The translations under genes were made by a program, and so were the position numbers. A stretch of 64,000 nucleotides of DNA from Plasmodiophora brassicae (Eukaryota; Endomyxa: Phytomyxea; Phytomyxea; Plasmodiophorida): positions 868,001 to 932,000 of the forward strand of contig CP145422.1 in the NCBI GenBank assembly GCA_036867785.1, in the 5' to 3' direction. Every line of letters starts with the position of its first letter. The first letter of the stretch is position 1. Positions 44,002 to 53,788 of the stretch are shown in pieces. The notes below the pieces were generated by a model. That model saw only the letters and a program-made list of their open reading frames with translations. It searched no databases and was not told the origin of the DNA.

Positions 44002-45741
44002 CTACGATACCGGTACGCGGAAGCGTTTCGCACGTCCAGCAGCGGCCTGCTCCTTGACCTTCCGTTTGAACCCGGACGCACGACGGGCTCTGCTCTCCCG
44101 ACACTTCTCCAGCAGCGCTTGGCTGGATTCTGTGCGTTGGAACAGAAATGCCAGACCCGAAGACCTCAGGGCCGCACCCAGTCTTGCCAAGAACGGCAGG
44201 CGATGATCGCGATCGGATAGGAACGTCTGTACAGGACCATCAGACACGGCTGGTGCGTCAGGAGTGGCAACAGGCTGGGGACGTCGATCAGCTTCTTCGT
44301 CCTTGTCAGGTGTTGTGACTGAGTCAGAGAACAGAGCGTCGACTGGTTTGCGGCTTCGCTCTTCCAAGCTCCAGAGAGATGTCCAGGCCGAGGACAGGTC
44401 AACATGAGCCGACGCACCAGGAGCATCGTCATCCTTGTGACCGTCTTCCTGTCGCTCGGGGTCATACCGGACCACATTCGACCAATGATCCTCAGCGTTG
44501 TCCTGAGGGTGCACGTGACCGCCGAGGATCGATTCGTCCTTGAACATGCTGGCCAGAACAGATAGCTGCGATCGCTTGTCGGCAAGCATCTCCTGCTCGA
44601 CCTCATCACCTTGATTGTTATCGCTAACGACCGGCAAATCGGAAGACGTGTGTGCTTCAGGCCACTGATGTCCTTCGCCATCACTACCATCAACGAGCCA
44701 GTCGCGAACGGGAGCCGCTTCGGCAGGAGTATCGGAATCGAATCGGGTTTTCGTTCCAGTGAATGTAGCCGACTTACAGCGCACGTTATTTGTTCTGCTA
44801 GCGTTTGCAAGGCGCCGTCGATGGTCACTAGCCGCCCGCGCAACCTCGTCATCACGCTCTTCACGTTTCGTCGTTCCCACACTGTTATCAGCAACGTCAT
44901 TCGCCTTCCTGTCGACTTCACCTTCCAATGCAGAAATAACGTTGGCGTCAGACGCCATGCTGGCAGTGGACGGATCAGGGTTGGCAAACAGGAACGACGA
45001 CGGCGCAAGGTCTGATTCCGTTCGTTGAACTTCCACCGAGGATGAACCCCATCTGAAGCCATTATTCGACAGATTTGGCGCTACGTCACCTTCAACCTGC
45101 TTATTGCGGGACAACAGTAACGAGCAAGGGTCACGGTTAGACTCAATGCACGCTCCTTCCATTGAGGGCGAACCCAATTTGAAACCAGACGCAGGAAGAC
45201 CAGGTGTTGCGTCACGATCAGCATGTTGCTCACTGCGAGAGGCACGTTCGCGTTCCGTCCGTCGATCCCGTCCACCTTCACCTGACGACGATCCTCGTAG
45301 ACCGTCAGTTGCATCAATAGAAACCGGTGGGCTCTGAGATGAAGCAGTATCACGTCGTGGAAACAATGTGTGATTGTCAAGGTGGCGCTTAACGACATGC
45401 ACCGCACCGCAGTGACGAATACGAAAGGGTGCATCTCGATCAAGAAGCGGAGGAGAAGGCGGAATGGCAGTTTCGGTAGCATTGCCCGCATTATGCTGAA
45501 GAACATCAGATCTGGCAAGCTCGACTCGCATTTGTAGACCCCGGAACCGGCATCTATTGAACTTCGCGATTAGATTGGGCGCGGACTCCGCTGGGATCTC
45601 AACGAAAGCAAATGGGCGTCGGCCGTTGGCTTTCAGTGCTGGAATGGTTACGCTAACAGCGTTGAACTTCGAGGTCAGCCATTCGGATGACGTGTCGGGT
45701 GGCAGGCCCCCGACAAATAATCGGGCAGTAGTGGGCGTCAT
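44002..45741 (-). CDS. RRM protein, NOL8/Nop8-like nucleolar factor
   Basis: Intronless, 579 residues, from ATG 45741. The N-terminal 80 residues form an RNA-recognition motif with RNP2-like RLFVGGLPP and RNP1-like RRPFAFVEI. The middle is long, acidic and serine-rich. Near residue 400 come DKRSQLSVLASMF and HWSNVVRYDPERQED, whose layout (N-terminal RRM, long disordered centre, R(Y/F)DP segment) resembles NOL8/Nop8, a 60S pre-ribosome factor. The C-terminus is strongly basic (RRASGFKRKVKEQAAAGRAK). The family call rests on architecture; the RRM itself is certain. It shares a 34-nt upstream block with the Dbp3 gene. Confidence 0.7.
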   Translation of the reverse strand: MTPTTARLFVGGLPPDTSSEWLTSKFNAVSVTIPALKANGRRPFAFVEIPAESAPNLIAKFNRCRFRGLQMRVELARSDVLQHNAGNATETAIPPSPPLLDRDAPFRIRHCGAVHVVKRHLDNHTLFPRRDTASSQSPPVSIDATDGLRGSSSGEGGRDRRTERERASRSEQHADRDATPGLPASGFKLGSPSMEGACIESNRDPCSLLLSRNKQVEGDVAPNLSNNGFRWGSSSVEVQRTESDLAPSSFLFANPDPSTASMASDANVISALEGEVDRKANDVADNSVGTTKREERDDEVARAASDHRRRLANASRTNNVRCKSATFTGTKTRFDSDTPAEAAPVRDWLVDGSDGEGHQWPEAHTSSDLPVVSDNNQGDEVEQEMLADKRSQLSVLASMFKDESILGGHVHPQDNAEDHWSNVVRYDPERQEDGHKDDDAPGASAHVDLSSAWTSLWSLEERSRKPVDALFSDSVTTPDKDEEADRRPQPVATPDAPAVSDGPVQTFLSDRDHRLPFLARLGAALRSSGLAFLFQRTESSQALLEKCRESRARRASGFKRKVKEQAAAGRAKRFRVPVS

Positions 45742-45775
45742 GGTCAATGTCTGGCAAGTCCGCCACGGAGTCCGC
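45742..45775 (-). promoter_or_regulatory. 34-nt block upstream of the NOL8-like start codon
   Basis: On the minus strand GCGGACTCCGTGGCGGACTT and the next 14 nt end exactly at the ATG. The first 12 nt are identical to the block at 25316, and so is CGGACT at the second repeat, with the same 34-nt distance to the ATG. Both genes are likely ribosome-biogenesis genes. Confidence 0.55.
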
Positions 45776-45830
45776 CACGGACCAGCCTGCTCACACCTAT
45801 GGATGTTATCCTGTATAGCCTACGTGATAC

Positions 45831-45915
45831 GTCTCGACAGTACGGCTGCCTACATAGGTATCTGCGTCTCGACAGCAAGACTGCCTAGGTAGGTATCTGC
45901 GTCTCGACAGCGAGA
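45831..45915. repeat. 35-bp tandem repeat, about 2.5 copies
   Basis: Units start with GTCTCGACAG at 45831, 45866 and 45901, each followed by a variant of CTGCCTAGGTAGGTATCTGC. The array lies between the NOL8-like gene and the flank of the RBR pseudogene. Confidence 0.85.
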
Positions 45916-46139
45916 CTATACCCAAACGTTTTTCAAGACTACTAGTACTTTGTTTGCAGCTGGCTGCCTGGCCGCACCTCATGGCCGCGCGTAAACAGTA
46001 TATGGCGCGTTGCGATAGAATTGATGTCGCTGAACCAATCATGCATCGCCAACGGACAGCGATCAAGACGATGTCCCGTCTGCGTAAACGCATACCTGGC
46101 CAATCAACATAATTGCTGCGTTCTGCTACACACGAAGGC

Positions 46140-47180
46140 GTTGCTAGTTGAAGGAGTGCAGACGCGTACAATGACGTTTTCCTGGCGGGTACAGAGTTGA
46201 GCAATGCGGTCGAGCCCGGCGTTGTAAGTTCGGGTGCAGTCGCGATCGTAGTCGGTCGACGACGGGCACTTCGAGTTGCGTTTGCACCTCCGCCTCGGGC
46301 AGACCGCAACTGTAGAAGTTGTCATGGCCCGCCCAAGGTCGCATGCAATACCAACAGAAATGGTGACCTCACCGGCACTGCCCGCATGTGCAGGCACTCT
46401 TCATCTTTCTCGATTGGTACATGACGTCACTCCGGGCACAGCTTCGTCGATTGTCGAATCATGGCCTATGATTGTAGGTGCCGTCCTGCTTGGCGCTGGC
46501 GACCTCGTCGTACGTATAGTCAAAGTGTTCCAGGTCGCCCGCCCTCCACAGCTCGTCGCACGCATTGCACGACACCGTTTCGCATTGCGGACAGGAGACC
46601 ATCGCAGGTCGGTTCTCAGCAGGCGGGGCTTCGAGCTCCGCTTGGTAGTCGCACGACGCGGCAGGGCAATGCGAGCGGCGTTCCATTGATCGCTGTAGCG
46701 TCGAGTTCTCGAGCAGTTTCCTAACAGACTCGTGCCTGGGCCCGGTGAGCATCTGCATCAGCTCTGTGTGCATGTACATACAGAACCCGCTAGAGCAGCG
46801 AATCGGATGTGCACTTGCCGTGATCTGGTTGATGGCAATATTCGTGTGTTCACACCGTCGACAGATTGGTTCATGGTTGCGGTCCTCGACTGCGGGCCGG
46901 CCACGAATGGTCTCCATGCAGATGATGCAATGGCGGCCCTCCAGTTCACCTCTCTCGTCATTGGAACTGTCATCCTGGTCGTCCGTTTGAAGTGCATCTG
47001 GGCCGCCTCGCTGCGTGGTTATCGTAACTATCAGTCCGACGTACAACGGGTCCCCGGCCAATGCTAAGACGTCGACATCGTCCCCGTTCAGATATTCCAT
47101 CTGAAGGCACATCGCCAATGCCTGGTCGCGTTCAGCCGGTCGCTGCGCAGCGGGATACATACAGGTTCGCGTCAACAATC
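46140..47180 (-). pseudogene. RBR ligase pseudogene, closest to copy 1
   Basis: The minus strand reads like RBR copy 1 from the segment PAAQR onward. RING1 (CIICMETI) and IBR (SCPQCETVSCNACDELW) are still legible, but zinc ligands are lost: RCCNGCC has become RCSSGFC and GYTCDEF has become DYTYDEV. An insertion then creates a stop after KQDGTYNHRP near 46460. RING2 continues in another frame with further small indels. The N-terminal leader is absent. The 3' flank is co-duplicated with that of copy 1. Confidence 0.85.
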
Positions 47181-47375
47181 TACGTACGGACAGCGACCTC
47201 TACCAAGATTTCAACATCCTCTGGCGTCGGCATCCAACAATATGTTCCCTTGCAAGATATACTTCTGGCAACGCATTATACAAAGAGTCCAGCCATCCTC
47301 GCGGGAATGTGATCACAAGGCGCATTGCCAAATGGTTCTGTATCTGGTCGTGTGAAATGACCTGTGCCGTTGCAT

Positions 47376-48932
47376 TCAATCGTCGAGGTCGGTTGGCAGG
47401 CCGTGTGGCACGTTGCACTCGAAGTAGTTGTCGTGATCCACCCAGGGCTGCCTGCAGGTCCAGCAGAAATGGTGTCCGCACCGGCACTGCATGTGCTCGC
47501 ACCCGTCATCCTTCTCAATTCGGGTACCACACTGCGGGCAAGGCCTCGTCGACTGTCGAATCATGGCCTGGGTGCCGTCCTGCTTGGCCCTGGCGAACTC
47601 GTCGCACGTATAGCCAAAGTGTTCCAGGTCGCCCGCCTTCCACAGCTCGTGGCACGCCATGCACGACACCTTTTCGCATTGCGGACAGGAGATCATCGCA
47701 GGTCGGTTCTCAGCAGGCGGGGCTTCGAGCTCGCCTTGGTACTCGCAGGACGCCGCGGGGCAATGCCAGGGGTGTTCCATTGATCGCTGTAGCATCGAGT
47801 TCTCGAGCAGCTGGCTTACACCCGCGTGCCTGCGCCCGGTGAGCATCTGCATCAGCTCTTCGTGCGTGTACGTACAGCACCTGTTACAGCAGCGAATGGG
47901 ATGTACACTCGACCTGATCTGGGTTTTGACATTCTTGCGTTCACACCGTCGACAAATCGGTTCATGGTTGCGGTCCTCGAACGCGGGCCTGCCACGAATG
48001 GGCTCTGTGCAGATGAGGCAATCGCGCCCCTCCAGTTCACCTCCTTCGTCATCGGAACTGTCATCCTCGTCATCCGTTTCAGGTGATGCTGCGCGGCCTG
48101 TCGCTGCCTCATTGTCAGTTTGATGCGCAGGCTGTCTTACAATTTGTCCATCGGCCACAGCTTCCTCGTCGTCGACGTCCAAAAGCTCTATTTGTAGACT
48201 CATTGCCAGTTCCTCATCGGCTTCAGTCATCGCCGGAGCTGGCGAACGATGATCTAGGAACCATTCATTGCCTAGTTCGGGGCGACCTCGTCGCTGATGT
48301 TCAATTGCGTCGTTGTTACCCAGCGCTGGACCATCCATCTGAAGACTCATCGCAATCGCCTCGTCGATTTCCATTTGATGAGCAGTCGCATGGATGTCGG
48401 GGAACCTTTCTCCGCCCACTTCGCGTGCTCCTTCTATCATGTGAGGTCCAGCTGGGTCGACATGAGCTGCCTGTTGATCTTCCATCGTAAGCGCCATCGC
48501 AATCGCTTCGTCGCTTTCAGTGTGATGGAGAGTTTCATGGAGACTCGGCCACCAATCGTCGCCATCGGGCGGACCTTGGCAGAGCGTTTGGGGTCTAAAT
48601 GGGTCGACAGCGGCGGCGTCCCCGGCCCGTACCCTCGAATCAACAATATCCAGGTCCTCCATCATAAGCGACATCGCCAGCGCCTCATCGATATCGATTC
48701 GGTGCCCGAGGTGTTGCTGATGAGGCAATCGTCGTCGAAGGTTGGCAAGGGTGGGCGGCACTGTAGGACGACGTTCCACATGAGCACCCCCTGATGAACG
48801 ATCGGCAGCCGGCGTAGGTCGGTGTGGGTCCGGCAATGGATGGTCTGGCACTGGCAAACCGAACAGCATCATGACCGCCCGCAACGATAGGCAAACGGCG
48901 ACCAGTAGGAGTACGACCTGCAGATTCATCAT
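47376..48932 (-). CDS. RBR E3 ubiquitin ligase with leader and four UIM-like motifs, copy A
   Basis: Intronless, 518 residues from ATG 48932 (a second ATG follows at once). The leader NLQVVLLLVAVCLSLRAVMM is hydrophobic. Between about residues 75 and 260 a DE-A-I/L-AMSLQM-type motif recurs four times (DEALAMSLMMED, DEAIAMALTMED, DEAIAMSLQMDG, DEELAMSLQIEL), which resembles ubiquitin-interacting motifs. The RBR module follows: RING1 CLICTEPI from about residue 302, IBR WHCPAASCEYQGE, RING2 CPQCGTRIEKDDGCEHM then CRCGHHFCWTC at about 462-495. All zinc ligands and the RING2 catalytic cysteine are present. The cell site is the secretory route or a membrane, by inference from the leader. No KDEL-type retention signal. 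Confidence 0.9.
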   Translation of the reverse strand: MMNLQVVLLLVAVCLSLRAVMMLFGLPVPDHPLPDPHRPTPAADRSSGGAHVERRPTVPPTLANLRRRLPHQQHLGHRIDIDEALAMSLMMEDLDIVDSRVRAGDAAAVDPFRPQTLCQGPPDGDDWWPSLHETLHHTESDEAIAMALTMEDQQAAHVDPAGPHMIEGAREVGGERFPDIHATAHQMEIDEAIAMSLQMDGPALGNNDAIEHQRRGRPELGNEWFLDHRSPAPAMTEADEELAMSLQIELLDVDDEEAVADGQIVRQPAHQTDNEAATGRAASPETDDEDDSSDDEGGELEGRDCLICTEPIRGRPAFEDRNHEPICRRCERKNVKTQIRSSVHPIRCCNRCCTYTHEELMQMLTGRRHAGVSQLLENSMLQRSMEHPWHCPAASCEYQGELEAPPAENRPAMISCPQCEKVSCMACHELWKAGDLEHFGYTCDEFARAKQDGTQAMIRQSTRPCPQCGTRIEKDDGCEHMQCRCGHHFCWTCRQPWVDHDNYFECNVPHGLPTDLDD

Positions 48933-49095
48933 GGCTGGGCGTCGAAATGGCAAAGGGCCTGGACGTCTCTCTCGTGGAGGAGGGTACCGGTACACTGGAC
49001 TGATCCCGAACACCTGCGTAGTCCCTCTTGCAGCTCCAAACAGATTCGGGTCTGGAATCCTGGATCTGCCCGCGCGCAGCAAGTGCCGCGCATCC

Positions 49096-49235
49096 GCACT
49101 TTCTGGATGCCGTGCGGCGTGTTGCGGCGCGCACTCTCCGGATGCCGTGTGGCCTGTTGCGGCCCGCACTCTCCGGATGCCGTTGCGGCATGTTGCAGCG
49201 GGTGCACGAATTCTCCGGATGCCCTGCGGGGCATC
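49096..49235. repeat. 35-bp-period tandem repeat upstream of RBR copy A
   Basis: Units beginning GCACTCTCCGGATGCCGT at about 49096, 49131, 49166 and a longer last unit at 49204 are similar to each other. The array starts about 165 nt before the ATG of copy A, so it lies in its probable promoter or leader. It has no similarity to the 35-bp array at 45831. Confidence 0.8.
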
Positions 49236-50540
49236 CCTCGTTGGGCTCAGTACCCGGGTTTGTGGTGATCTGGGAGGTCGGCCATGGCGAGGCCTGATGC
49301 CGGTGGTGGCGCCGCCTCTATGTTACTGGATTGGCGAAAGTTTGACCGATGGTGGGCTGCGATTCCGGCAAGGCGGCACCGGCGTCAGCGCCGTGGTCGA
49401 TGCTGCTGGTTGGTGTTAGGTGCTTGTCAGGCGGCTTGCAAGTAGGTCCGTACATACCGTTAACGTTCTCGGTGTCGCGTTCGACGCCTGGCTGACCAGA
49501 CGACGCTCTTCGACTTACCGGCATTGGCGAATCTGCCGACGGGATTGGCGAGATGGTCGCTGGGTCCGGCACGTTGTTAGCGTTGCTGAAGACACGCGTC
49601 GACATCGGTACAATGAAACTTTGGTACCCTTCGCTTGACGGCAACGCGTTGATCGACGAGTGACACGGCATGTTTGATGATAGCACCACCAGAGTCGACT
49701 CTGGTAGCCTGGTCGCCGTCAGCGAGAGGGATCATCAGCGTCATTGCCGGAGTCACTGGCACGGCCAGGTTGCGGTGTCGAAACTGGAACCCCGATCGAG
49801 CATCGTCATCATCATGCCTTCGCTGGCCCCGGGGCCACAGCAGATGAGGTACCAGGGGGCATCATCAGGCACAGGTGCATTGATGATCTTAGACGCCTGG
49901 TCGGGTGCTGGAGACGACGGCGACGGAGAAAACACAGGTCATGACTGGGAGACGGCCGGATTGACGGTGGGCCGGGATGGGAGACGCCAACGACGGTGGA
50001 AGCGCACGGTTGCGACTGAAGGCACGGAGGTGAGGGAGCACTGAGCATCAGGAGACGCGATGGACGATGAAAATGCCATTGTTGAAACCATTGCCCCATC
50101 GGCCGCCATACACTGCTGATGGCGCCATCGTTGCATCACTACCGTCGACGTCTGCTGCATTAATGCCTGGAGGGTTCTCCAGGAAGGATGACGTTCCGTA
50201 TCGAGTGGCGCTTGGTGCTGCAGGATTAGGACTGCATTGGGTGGAGAACGGGTCACCTTCGCCCGTATCGCTGATGGGAAATGTTGCCCTTTATTCTCCA
50301 AGATGGATACGGCGGGGATGGCAGGGGACGACCCAGGATCGCCTGCTCTGTCCCGGTCCCGATGCGTCGTCTTTAACTAATTAAGGTGATCGATGTTTGG
50401 CACGAGTACCGCGCACAATTGACGGTCTGCCTGCTCCTGTTGTCTAATAAACACAGCGCGGATATGCTATCATGGCTGTAAAACATTCTGATCATTCACT
50501 TCATTCGTGTGGTCAAAGGGTAGGTGATGACGTCCTTGGT
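49236..50540. other. Intergenic between RBR copies A and B, unassigned frames
   Basis: A plus frame from ATG 49670 to 50044 (124 residues, MFDDSTTRVDSG) and competing minus frames (for example the segment VTPAMTLMIPLADGDQATRV around 49700-49760) look partly protein-like. Neither strand wins and no family is recognised. A spliced hypothetical gene on one strand is possible. Confidence 0.25.
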
Positions 50541-52046
50541 TCAGTCGAGATCGGTCGCAGGCGGCGGGCCGTTCGGCATGTTGCATCTGTAGTAGTTGTC
50601 ATGGCCCACCCAGGGCTGCATGCAGGTCCAGCAGAAATGGTGATTGCACAGCGTGCAATGCATGTGCTGGCACCCTTCATTCTTCTCAATCGGTGTGCGA
50701 CATTGCGGGCATGGCTTGGTCGTCTGCTGAATAACCGCATGTGAGGAATCCTCTTTGGCGTCGGCAAACTCATCGCATCGCTTTCCAAAGTGTGTTGTGC
50801 CATCATCAGCTGTCCAGAGCTGACGGCACGACATGCACGAGATCGTTTGACATTGCGGGCAGCTCATCATCGAAGGTTCGTTCTCACCAGGTGCTTGTTC
50901 GAGATCACCCTGTAACTGGCATGTCGCAGAGGGGCAATGCCAGGGACGCGACATGCTACGTTGCAGCATTGCGTTGTCATACCGGTCCCTGAGGCTCCTA
51001 TCCTGCCGCAGAGGAGCCATGCCAATTACGTCCTCGTACGCGTACGTACAACACCCGTTACAGCACCGAATCGGATCCGCGTTGGATCGGACCTGGGTAG
51101 CAACGTGCTCATCTTCGCACGCCCGGCAGACAGGCGGATGTTCGTCAGGGAAAACAGATCCGCCCCGGATGGGTTCGGTACAGACGACGCAATCGGGAAC
51201 AGCAGGCTGGCGCGGGACTGGGAGATCGCTGTTGACGTCTCTGTCTGATTCCCCGTCCGTCCGTTGTTCAACAACCGGCAATGTGGCCTCCAGCGCCTCA
51301 TTTTCCATCCGTTGTGGCCAGTCATGGTCGTGGTGCCCAGCATTCATACGTTCCAATGACTGCAGCGTAGCAGCCAGCGCCTCGTCCTCTTCGATTTGTC
51401 GCATGTTGGTTGCCACTCGCTCTGCTGCATGGGGACCGGCCTCCTGTTCTTCAAGGCTCTGCAATGCGGCCGCCAGCGCCGCGTCGTCGTCGATTTGTTG
51501 CCGGTCAGGGGTTTGTTGCGGAATCGTCGACGGGGCGGTGAATGGCGTCGTTCTAAGTTCAGGTTCCCAGGTTGGGGCAGCCCTGTGCCTCGCCTCGGCT
51601 TCACCAACCATTGGTTCCCTGCTCGGACGGAGTGCCCGTCCAACCGTGTCCACGAAGAATCCGAGCACCTGAGCTGCTAGTTGTTGAGGAATCTGCTCGG
51701 CAAGCTGGCCGCACCAGTTCTGGACTTCTTCGACGCGCCTCAGGATCTCTTGATCTACCGTCGTTTCGTTGTCTGCAAAGCGTCCGAACAATTGAGCAGC
51801 AGCGTCTGCTCCGACTTGATGCTGGACCTGCTGGAGGTAGGCTTGGACGTTCCTGTGTCGCATATGTGCTGCCGCTTCTGACCTTAGCCGCCGGAGCTCG
51901 CGCTCGTTGTCTGCGAAGTGCCTGTGTTGGTCGGCAAGCTGCGCTTCAGGTGGCACTCCCTCAAACCGTTGGCCGACACGTGGTCCAGTATCATTGATGG
52001 CCATGGTGGCCACCAGGAGCGTGGCAAGAACCAGGAAACGTATCAT
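50541..52046 (-). CDS. RBR E3 ubiquitin ligase with cleavable-type signal peptide, copy B
   Basis: Intronless, 501 residues from ATG 52046. The N-terminus MIRFLVLATLLVATMA is a textbook short signal peptide, with likely cleavage after Ala16. Then comes a helical, Gln-rich region (residues 20-130) unique to this copy. Three UIM-like repeats follow (DDAALAAALQSLEE, EDEALAATLQSLER, ENEALEATLPVVEQ). The RBR module has RING1 from about residue 284 (CVVCTEPI ... RCCNGCC), IBR (WHCPSATC ... SCPQCQTISCMSCRQLW) and RING2 from about 444 (CPQCRTPIEKNEGCQHM, CTLCNHHFCWTC). RING2 has an extra residue in the CxxC spacing relative to copies 1 and A. Complete and probably active. Confidence 0.9.
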   Translation of the reverse strand: MIRFLVLATLLVATMAINDTGPRVGQRFEGVPPEAQLADQHRHFADNERELRRLRSEAAAHMRHRNVQAYLQQVQHQVGADAAAQLFGRFADNETTVDQEILRRVEEVQNWCGQLAEQIPQQLAAQVLGFFVDTVGRALRPSREPMVGEAEARHRAAPTWEPELRTTPFTAPSTIPQQTPDRQQIDDDAALAAALQSLEEQEAGPHAAERVATNMRQIEEDEALAATLQSLERMNAGHHDHDWPQRMENEALEATLPVVEQRTDGESDRDVNSDLPVPRQPAVPDCVVCTEPIRGGSVFPDEHPPVCRACEDEHVATQVRSNADPIRCCNGCCTYAYEDVIGMAPLRQDRSLRDRYDNAMLQRSMSRPWHCPSATCQLQGDLEQAPGENEPSMMSCPQCQTISCMSCRQLWTADDGTTHFGKRCDEFADAKEDSSHAVIQQTTKPCPQCRTPIEKNEGCQHMHCTLCNHHFCWTCMQPWVGHDNYYRCNMPNGPPPATDLD

Positions 52047-52411
52047 GGTAGGGAGCGATTGTCAAATGATGACCGAGAGCTTCCTGTGCCGCGGCGGACC
52101 GATTTGTGAGGCGGCCGTCCGGTCCATTGCGAGCTTTATTTTTAGCACTGACGCTGCAACGCATGTGGGCCGAGTGTTCGGTCAACTGCGCGAAGTTCGG
52201 TCAGGCCTCAGAGCCAGAACCGTGTAGGCGCGCGACCGCATTGGTCGAAGTGCGGCCGGTCGAAGTATGGCCAGGCCGTGCGTGCTCCAGCTGTGGACGC
52301 TGGCTCGCCGATCATGGTCCAGCGCAGGCGCAGATGGTCGTTTGGTTTTACATATACATGCCGGCGTATCAAACAACTTGCCGTTTTCAGCTGGTTGCAC
52401 TGCTTCAGCGA

Positions 52412-53788
52412 TCAGTGGTGCCCGACCCTCATGAGTCGGCGCGCTAGCCCCTGGTTGCAGTTGAAGAAATCGGTATGACCTTGCCAGGGACGCAGGCAGG
52501 TCCAGCAGAAATGGTGACGGCACTGCGCGCAGATCATGTGCTGACAGCCGCGGTTCTTCTCGATCGGCGCACGGCATTGCGGGCACGGCTGCGTCGATCG
52601 TTGAATGACGGCTAGCGAGGCGTCCTCCTTGCGGTTGGCGAACTCGTCGCAACGCAGCCCAAAGTGCTCGATATCGTTCGCACGCCATAACTCATGGCAC
52701 GACATACACGAGATCGTTTGGCATTGAGGGCAGCTGATCATCAAAGGTTGGTTCTCACCTGCTGCGTGTTCGAGATCGCCTTGGAAGTTACAGGTCGATG
52801 CCGGGCAATGCCACGGGCGCGTCATCAGTCGCTGCAGCAACATGTTCTCATACATTTCCCGAAGACGCTGGTCTCGTTGCACGCACGCCATGCCCACCAC
52901 TTCCTCGTACGTGTACGTACAGCATCCGTACGAGCACCGACCTAGACCCGCGTTCGACCTGATCTGGGTGGCCACATACTCGTCTTCGCACTGCCTGCAG
53001 ACTGGCGGGTGTTCTTCCGGGAACGAAGAACCACCTCGAATCCGGTTTGTGCAGACGACACATTCCGGCAGTCCTTCGTCGTCCTCGGATTGATCCTGAT
53101 GATCGGCAGGATGGCGTTCAGCTGCCTCACCGTCGATGGCATCGTCCAGCTCCTCGCTGTCCACAATTTCCAGCTCGTCCAACAGGATCGTCACCGCCAG
53201 TGCCTCGTCGTCTTCGATCTGCTGTCGAATCTCCCGGTCGGCTCGCACGTTGGACAGGGTGGGCAGCGCCGTACGATGTTCGACGTTCCCCAATGGTGGA
53301 CGATCAAATGCAAGCCTGCGCCGACGCTCTCCGGCCGTTGCTTGGTTCCTCAGCTGGCGCAAACGACGGTCAAGCTCCTGGTTGGTTTCTCGTTGGGCGG
53401 CGACGTGCAGCAGGCGTCCTTGGCCGACACGTTGTCCGGTTATTTGGAGGTTGCGTCCAACTGGTTGACGATTCGCGGCGTTATGGTAATCGACGGGACG
53501 ACGGGGGATGGTCTGCTGGCGTTGCTGGGTGACAGTGGTTGTCCCGTAATCCACAGGACGTCGTGGAACGCGGGAGGTTTGCTGCGGGTTCCCGTAGATG
53601 ATGTTGTCCCTCACAGCAGGATCAACGCCACGCCAGTCCCAGGTTTCAGCAAGATCGACGGCGCGGTTACGCCGAGCCTGAGGAGGTGATCGGCGACCCG
53701 GCATGTTCACGCCGAAGAGCCTCATGGCCACGCTCAGCCCCATGACGTGCATGGCGAGCACCAGCAACATGACGAGACGATGCCGCAT
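52412..53788 (-). CDS. RBR E3 ubiquitin ligase with N-terminal leader, copy C
   Basis: Intronless, 458 residues from ATG 53788. The leader RLVMLLVLAMHVMGLSVAM is hydrophobic. An Arg/Gln-rich region with repeated RRPVDY (residues 65-95) follows, then one UIM-like motif (DDEALAVTILLDELE). The RBR module has RING1 from about residue 242 (CVVCTNRI ... RCSYGCC), IBR (WHCPASTCNFQGD ... SCMSCHELW) and RING2 from about 402 (CPQCRAPIEKNRGCQHM, CAQCRHHFCWTC). RING2 spacing agrees with copy B, so B and C are sisters. One RING1-half cysteine of the CCNGCC motif is replaced (CSYGCC). It shares the tandem minus-strand cluster with A and B. Confidence 0.9.
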   Translation of the reverse strand: MRHRLVMLLVLAMHVMGLSVAMRLFGVNMPGRRSPPQARRNRAVDLAETWDWRGVDPAVRDNIIYGNPQQTSRVPRRPVDYGTTTVTQQRQQTIPRRPVDYHNAANRQPVGRNLQITGQRVGQGRLLHVAAQRETNQELDRRLRQLRNQATAGERRRRLAFDRPPLGNVEHRTALPTLSNVRADREIRQQIEDDEALAVTILLDELEIVDSEELDDAIDGEAAERHPADHQDQSEDDEGLPECVVCTNRIRGGSSFPEEHPPVCRQCEDEYVATQIRSNAGLGRCSYGCCTYTYEEVVGMACVQRDQRLREMYENMLLQRLMTRPWHCPASTCNFQGDLEHAAGENQPLMISCPQCQTISCMSCHELWRANDIEHFGLRCDEFANRKEDASLAVIQRSTQPCPQCRAPIEKNRGCQHMICAQCRHHFCWTCLRPWQGHTDFFNCNQGLARRLMRVGHH

